The translations under genes and the position numbers were made by a program. 64,000 nt of DNA, from the NCBI GenBank assembly GCA_040882505.1, contig JBBEBE010000013.1:1-64000 (forward strand), in the 5' to 3' direction. This document shows, piece by piece, positions 59,984-64,000 of the stretch (position 1 is its first letter; each line of letters begins with the position of its first letter). The DNA comes from JBBEBE01 sp040882505. Lineage in GTDB: Bacteria; Bacteroidota; Rhodothermia; Balneolales; Balneolaceae. The notes beneath the pieces are model-generated. The model had not been told where the DNA came from. It worked only from the letters and a program-made list of their open reading frames with translations, and made no database searches.

Positions 59984-62602
59984 ATGGTCCGATACAGACA
60001 GCTCCTTTCAGTACTCGTGCTCTCACTCCTGGTCGGGTGCAGCTCCCCGTCACCAACCGACTGGACACACATGATCCCGGAATCGACCACAGCTCTCTAT
60101 TTGCCGGAGACCGGGGTGCCATTTTCCGAACTACTGGCCGAACCCCGAATAGCAGCGTTGGATCCACTGACTCCTACACCGTTTCAGGAGGTAATCGATA
60201 CCCTTCGTTCGGTCGGGTTTGACCCCAACATTCGAGCCATGCTCATGATTCCGGACGCCTCTACCGACTGGAACCCGGTCTGGGTGGCCATGGCAGAAGA
60301 AGGGATCGTCCAGCAGGTTCACCAACGATTCGGAACACCCTTTGAACAGACCCGTTACAGCTTCCACGAGTACACCATTCTGGAAATCGATCAACATGAG
60401 GGATCGCTCTACCTTCTTCCGCTCCAGGGAGAACTTCTCATCAGCAGATCCAGTCGTGCGATTGAGGACATGATCCGAACCGGACGCGGAGATCTGTCAC
60501 CCATGGCGATCCAATTTTCCGAGGCAAGCGGTCCCTGGATTGTCAACCTTCCCCATATCGATGAGTGGATGGAGCGAATGGCCGACATCCTCTTCCGGCC
60601 AGGATTGGAAGATCTATTCACGGGTACTGGAGCCATTCACTTGAAACCGACCGATACTCCTTTACAGTGGCAGTGGAGTGGTTCGGCCCCTCTCTCGGAA
60701 CCGCTCTCACCGTTGATCAAGGGGATCTCTGCCCCTCCGGCCCCCTTTGAACTGGATCAATACATCCCGTCCAGCAGTGCCGCCTTTTCTCTTCTTCGAA
60801 TTCCGTCCGATCCGTCTGATTCGCTGCCTGATAATCAGGAAACCGATGGATCGGAACTGGACCAGTATTTGACGGCAAACCCGGAGACCTTGAATCGACT
60901 CTCTGCCCTGATCGAGGACGAAATTGCATTTGTCGCGTTCTCCGAATCGGGATTCATGTCTTCCAGTGAGTTTTCCTGGATACGCTCCATCGACAACGCC
61001 GAAGAGTGGAGCCATCTGCTGCAAACGTTGGAGGACGAAGAATTTCTGGATCGTCTCGACCTACAAAACCGTGAGATTTACCATTTAAACAGCCGGATTC
61101 TCTCCAGATTGATCGGATCTCCTCTCTCAACCCTGCAGAGTTTCTACCTTGCCCTCTATGGAGATGTGGTCGCCATCTCCCGAAGCAGCAGTGCATTGAC
61201 ATCGGCGGTCTCGGATTACCAGCGTCGTCGTGTGATCGCGTTTGATCCCGATTTTGAAGCGTTGCTGAGCACCACCGGGGAACCGATCAGTGCCCTGACA
61301 TGGGTTCATGTCCCGCCTTTTTTGACCTACATTCAGCCATGGCTCTCCCCGCAACACTCCCTGAGTGGACTCGGGCAGGCCGTCAATCTGATCGCATTGA
61401 CCACACGCCGGAATGGAGACTCCCTTCAACTCACCTTGACCCACCAGACAAGAGAGGACCAGCGAGACCCGTATATGGAACAGTGGATCTGGCCACTGGA
61501 GAGCCCGCTTGTCGGGGCACCGGTCTTTGAAGATATTTCGGGAAGTGATCGGGAAGAGATCCTCTTTGCAACGCGCGACGGGATGGTCTACGGACTCTCT
61601 GCCGACAGCTCCCCGCTCTTTCAGGTCTCGACCGGAAATGATGTCCCCCTGGACTCCCCTGTCGTTTTTGACTGGTATGCCAACAACCAGAATGTCGTAC
61701 TGCAGGTAGCCGGCGACAAAATTTACGGATGGAATGAAGTGGGGACGCCCCTGCCAAACTTCCCGATGACTCTTGACGAGCAGATCTCCACACCCCTCAC
61801 GCTGGCAGACGTAAACGGCAATGGAATGGCCGAAATGATCGTAGCGACTGCGGATCGACAGGTCCACATTCTCGATTCCAGAGGACGCGAACTGGATGGA
61901 TGGCCCCAGAGCACCAACAGTGCCGTCCGGAGCTCACTCACATTGGCAGAGATGGACGGGGAACGAAGTCTGTTTGCCTTTTCCGAGAACAGCCTCCATG
62001 GTTGGCAATTGAACGGCGACCTGAGAGACGGCTTCCCTCTCTTTATTGAATCTCCGTTTCGTGGATCTCCACTTGTTCACGGGGATCATCTCTTTGGTGC
62101 CGCCGCAGACGGCAATCTCTACGCAATCGGGCAGACTCGACGGTTCACCGTCTCGTCTGCGCAGTCGATTGTGGATGACTCGCTCACGGTCCAATCCCTG
62201 GATCTGACCAACTCTCCGCTCGTCTCTACCCCGTTCCTGACCAATGAGATGATCCGTGTAGAGGGGACTCTCGTGCGTGAAAACCTGCTGGCTCTACTGT
62301 CGGAGAATGGATCTCTCCAGATGGTGAACCCGAATGGAGAACTCCGATTCTCTGCGAGTATGGGGCAACCGGCATCCAATGGATCCCGGCCTCAACGAAT
62401 CGATCTACGACAACGCACCCGCATGACGGCTCTCTCGTCGATCGGACGTCTTTATGTTTGGGATCTCGTTCAGGGAACTCCGGTCGACAACATTCCGACG
62501 GCATCCATGCAGTACCCGAGATTTCATGACTTGAACCGGGACGGGCAAATCGAACTGATTGCCCAGACCCGGGACGGACTTCATGTCTGGACGCTACACT
62601 GA
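59984..62602 (+). CDS. Large lipoprotein with C-terminal beta-propeller
   Basis: The start MVRYRQLLSVLVLSLLVGC is a clear lipoprotein signal. Residues ~30-480 form an unrecognised alpha/beta module with repeated acid-Leu stretches (AIEDMIRTGRGDLSPMAIQF, ILSRLIGSPLSTLQSFYLAL) that vaguely resemble DUF3352-type proteins. From ~490 on, repeats such as LTLADVNGNGMAEMIVATAD, FEDISGSDREEILFATRDGM and FHDLNRDGQIELIAQTRDGL are FG-GAP/VCBS-like blades, consistent with a propeller of about seven blades. The protein probably lies on the outer surface; its ligand is unknown. I know no named family spanning the full length. Confidence 0.8.
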   Translation: MVRYRQLLSVLVLSLLVGCSSPSPTDWTHMIPESTTALYLPETGVPFSELLAEPRIAALDPLTPTPFQEVIDTLRSVGFDPNIRAMLMIPDASTDWNPVWVAMAEEGIVQQVHQRFGTPFEQTRYSFHEYTILEIDQHEGSLYLLPLQGELLISRSSRAIEDMIRTGRGDLSPMAIQFSEASGPWIVNLPHIDEWMERMADILFRPGLEDLFTGTGAIHLKPTDTPLQWQWSGSAPLSEPLSPLIKGISAPPAPFELDQYIPSSSAAFSLLRIPSDPSDSLPDNQETDGSELDQYLTANPETLNRLSALIEDEIAFVAFSESGFMSSSEFSWIRSIDNAEEWSHLLQTLEDEEFLDRLDLQNREIYHLNSRILSRLIGSPLSTLQSFYLALYGDVVAISRSSSALTSAVSDYQRRRVIAFDPDFEALLSTTGEPISALTWVHVPPFLTYIQPWLSPQHSLSGLGQAVNLIALTTRRNGDSLQLTLTHQTREDQRDPYMEQWIWPLESPLVGAPVFEDISGSDREEILFATRDGMVYGLSADSSPLFQVSTGNDVPLDSPVVFDWYANNQNVVLQVAGDKIYGWNEVGTPLPNFPMTLDEQISTPLTLADVNGNGMAEMIVATADRQVHILDSRGRELDGWPQSTNSAVRSSLTLAEMDGERSLFAFSENSLHGWQLNGDLRDGFPLFIESPFRGSPLVHGDHLFGAAADGNLYAIGQTRRFTVSSAQSIVDDSLTVQSLDLTNSPLVSTPFLTNEMIRVEGTLVRENLLALLSENGSLQMVNPNGELRFSASMGQPASNGSRPQRIDLRQRTRMTALSSIGRLYVWDLVQGTPVDNIPTASMQYPRFHDLNRDGQIELIAQTRDGLHVWTLH

Positions 62603-62605
62603 TTC

Positions 62606-62655
62606 CGGAACCCTCCCTTGAAAGATGGTTCCGTGTCCCGATTCCCGATCGGGAA
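62606..62655. other. Hairpin and palindrome between convergent genes
   Basis: CGGAACC (62606-62612) pairs with GGTTCCG (62627-62633), and TTCCCGATCGGGAA at 62642-62655 is a perfect 14-bp palindrome. They sit between the lipoprotein gene and the convergent TIGR01777 gene. No T-run follows, so termination is not certain. Confidence 0.4.
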
Positions 62656-62701
62656 AACGATGGATCTCTCGCTTGGGGACAGACAAAAGCGGAACGTTTT
62701 G

Positions 62702-63598
62702 TCAGAGAATGGAGGCCAGAGATTCTTCCAGATCTTCGTAATAAAACTCAAACCCGTACGACCGGAGTTTGGCCGGACGAGTGCGCAAGCTTCCAAGAAC
62801 AGCCTGAGAGGCTTCCCCCAAAACGAGTCGAACCAGTGGGGCCGGAACACGAAACAGAGAGGGGCGATTCAGAACCGTACCGAGTGCCGACGCAAACTGG
62901 TCCATCGTGGCCGGTTCGGGAGAGCAGAGGTTGTAAGCCCCTTCAAGATCCGGTTCCTGAATCGGGAAAAGCAAGCCTCGACAAAGATCCTCCATGTGGA
63001 TCCATGGAAGGTATTGAGCTCCGGAACCAATCGGGCCGCCGGCATACCAACGGAAAAACGGCAGCATATTTGCCAAAACACCCCCACCTGTCTCCAGCGC
63101 CAGACCCAATCGTGGAGTCGCCACCCGAATCCCCAGATCGGCCGCTTTCAAAGCTGTCAGTTCCCAATCGCGACAGACCGTTGCCAGAAATCCCTCCCCC
63201 CGATCTTCACTCTCGTCCAGTATCCGGTCACCACCATCCCCGTAATACCCAACCGCCGAGGCCGAAATGAACAGAGAAGGGCGTGGGTCGGACTGTTTCA
63301 TGGCTTCGACCACGCGTGACGTCAATCCGATTCGACTCTTGTAAATCGACTCCTTGACCGATTCACTCCAGCGCTGCCCAAAAAGATTCTCACCGGCCAA
63401 ATGAATGACCACATCCGCTCGACCCATCCATCCGGGCAGGTCCTCCTCCCAGGAAACGAACGTCTGGTTTCGTGCAGAAATCGATTCATAGGCAGCAGGA
63501 CTCCGGGTGATCACAACGACATCATGCCCCTCCTGCAGCAACATCTTCCTCAAATGAGTCCCAATAAATCCGGTTGCACCGGTCATCAGTACCGTCAT
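62702..63598 (-). CDS. TIGR01777 family epimerase-like protein
   Basis: This NAD(P)-binding protein of the extended SDR superfamily is 298 residues from the start at 63598. It begins MTVLMTGATGFIGTHLRKML, and SASAVGYYGDGGDRILDESE and WIHMEDLCRGLLFPIQEP are the hallmarks of the TIGR01777 (YfcH/SulA-like) group. The substrate is unknown. The longer frame to 63643 adds no similarity. It ends 99 bp before the convergent lipoprotein gene and starts 60 bp after cdsA on the same strand. Confidence 0.9.
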   Translation of the reverse strand: MTVLMTGATGFIGTHLRKMLLQEGHDVVVITRSPAAYESISARNQTFVSWEEDLPGWMGRADVVIHLAGENLFGQRWSESVKESIYKSRIGLTSRVVEAMKQSDPRPSLFISASAVGYYGDGGDRILDESEDRGEGFLATVCRDWELTALKAADLGIRVATPRLGLALETGGGVLANMLPFFRWYAGGPIGSGAQYLPWIHMEDLCRGLLFPIQEPDLEGAYNLCSPEPATMDQFASALGTVLNRPSLFRVPAPLVRLVLGEASQAVLGSLRTRPAKLRSYGFEFYYEDLEESLASIL

Positions 63599-63658
63599 GG
63601 TTCCCCCGGTCTCTGGTTGCATCTCACTGTTGCATCCCTGCAACGGCTCACATCTTGT

Positions 63659-64000
63659 TTAGCGAAACCAAATCTGGAGATAGAGCCAACAGATTGGTGC
63701 CGCCAATATCAACGAATCGAATCGATCCATCATTCCTCCGTGTCCCGGGAAAAGTCCCGAGCTGTCCTTGATACCGGCTTTCCGCTTCCAGGAGCTGGCC
63801 AACAGATCTCCGGCCGGGCCCGCCACCGAAACCAGAATGGCCAATGGCAATCCACTCGCCAATGGAAGTGGATATCCATCTGCGAAGAGCCAGAGAAGAG
63901 ATCCCACCAAAACGGAACCGACCATACCGGAATAGAATCCTTCCCAGGTTTTGTTGGGGCTGATGGCCGGTGCCAATTTTCGCCGGCCAAACCGTTTCCC
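63659..64000 (-). CDS. cdsA: Phosphatidate cytidylyltransferase, C-terminal part
   Basis: This is the last 113 residues of an integral-membrane enzyme that makes CDP-diacylglycerol from phosphatidate and CTP. The CDS signature (SWKRKAGIKDSSGLFPGHGG, then MMDRFDSL) is complete, and ISPNKTWEGFYSGMVGSVLV precedes it as in the family. The start codon lies beyond the window edge; the reading frame is open through position 64000. It would be upstream of the TIGR01777 gene on the minus strand. Confidence 0.92.
   Translation of the reverse strand, partial: GKRFGRRKLAPAISPNKTWEGFYSGMVGSVLVGSLLWLFADGYPLPLASGLPLAILVSVAGPAGDLLASSWKRKAGIKDSSGLFPGHGGMMDRFDSLILAAPICWLYLQIWFR

Noticed and set aside
1..64000. 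CRISPR array, phage or rRNA genes
   Set aside because: No regular short repeats with spacers, no structural phage genes and no rRNA sequence were recognised.

Overview
The window reads as chromosome from a moderately GC-rich member of the Bacteroidota/Balneolota/Rhodothermota group. The grounds are SusC-like TonB receptors with a carboxypeptidase-regulatory N-domain, an HmuY-type lipoprotein, DUF3078 and DUF5916 outer-membrane proteins, an L25/Ctc protein with an acidic tail, and several promoter-like sites with the Bacteroidota -7 element TAnnTTTG. This placement is inference from gene content; no 16S gene is present.

Layout. (1) 1-9500 is accessory: a rhuM gene, then a complete heme-uptake locus on the minus strand (hmuR receptor, hmuY lipoprotein, hmuS heme-degrading factor, hmuT/U/V ABC importer). 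A divergently oriented gene encodes a transposase-derived protein of the IS1595 type that lacks a recognisable DDE catalytic core. Three near-identical ~50-bp repeats in the same orientation (5-55, 1343-1407, 9451-9497) bracket the rhuM gene and the heme locus and run into the 3' ends of two genes. (2) 9.4-14.6 kb: a minus-strand group (serine hydrolase lipoprotein, Gfo/Idh oxidoreductase, endonuclease/exonuclease/phosphatase lipoprotein, CcdA-like membrane protein) and a DUF2238-type membrane protein. (3) 14.8-29.1 kb: exported and catabolic enzymes (two PIG-L deacetylases, SGNH hydrolase, CynX-like MFS carrier, phosphohexomutase, DUF5916 protein, PQQ-type sugar dehydrogenase fused to cytochrome c, sugar epimerase-like TIM barrel, D-amino acid aminotransferase, Gfo/Idh oxidoreductase, DUF368 protein). 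(4) 29.2-36.4 kb: universal stress protein, the argF-argG-argH operon behind a well-formed promoter, leader ORF and intrinsic terminator (attenuator-like), Cu/Zn superoxide dismutase and glycyl-tRNA synthetase. (5) 36.5-51.3 kb housekeeping: asd, a candidate small structured RNA, a tandem DUF3078 pair, pyrR, tRNA-Gln, prs, rplY, pth, hppA, pyrF, rnhA, tsaD, dnaK. (6) 51.6-59.8 kb, a minus-strand cluster: aroA, a 995-residue TPR protein, a CBS protein, hflX and two membrane proteins. (7) 60-64 kb: a large lipoprotein with a predicted C-terminal beta-propeller, a TIGR01777 epimerase-like protein and the C-terminal part of cdsA, cut by the window edge.

The most unusual material is at the left end. 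A heme-acquisition locus is paired head-to-head with a probably domesticated transposase, has a palindromic operator-like site in the shared promoter region, and is framed by dispersed repeats that look like recombination or insertion scars. The arg attenuator, the structured segment after asd and a perfect 11-bp-arm palindrome between the DUF3078 duplicates are secondary leads. Coordinates of several starts were moved inward from the longest open frame on the basis of signal peptides, lipoboxes, Tat-like motifs or gene spacing; such choices are stated in the entries.
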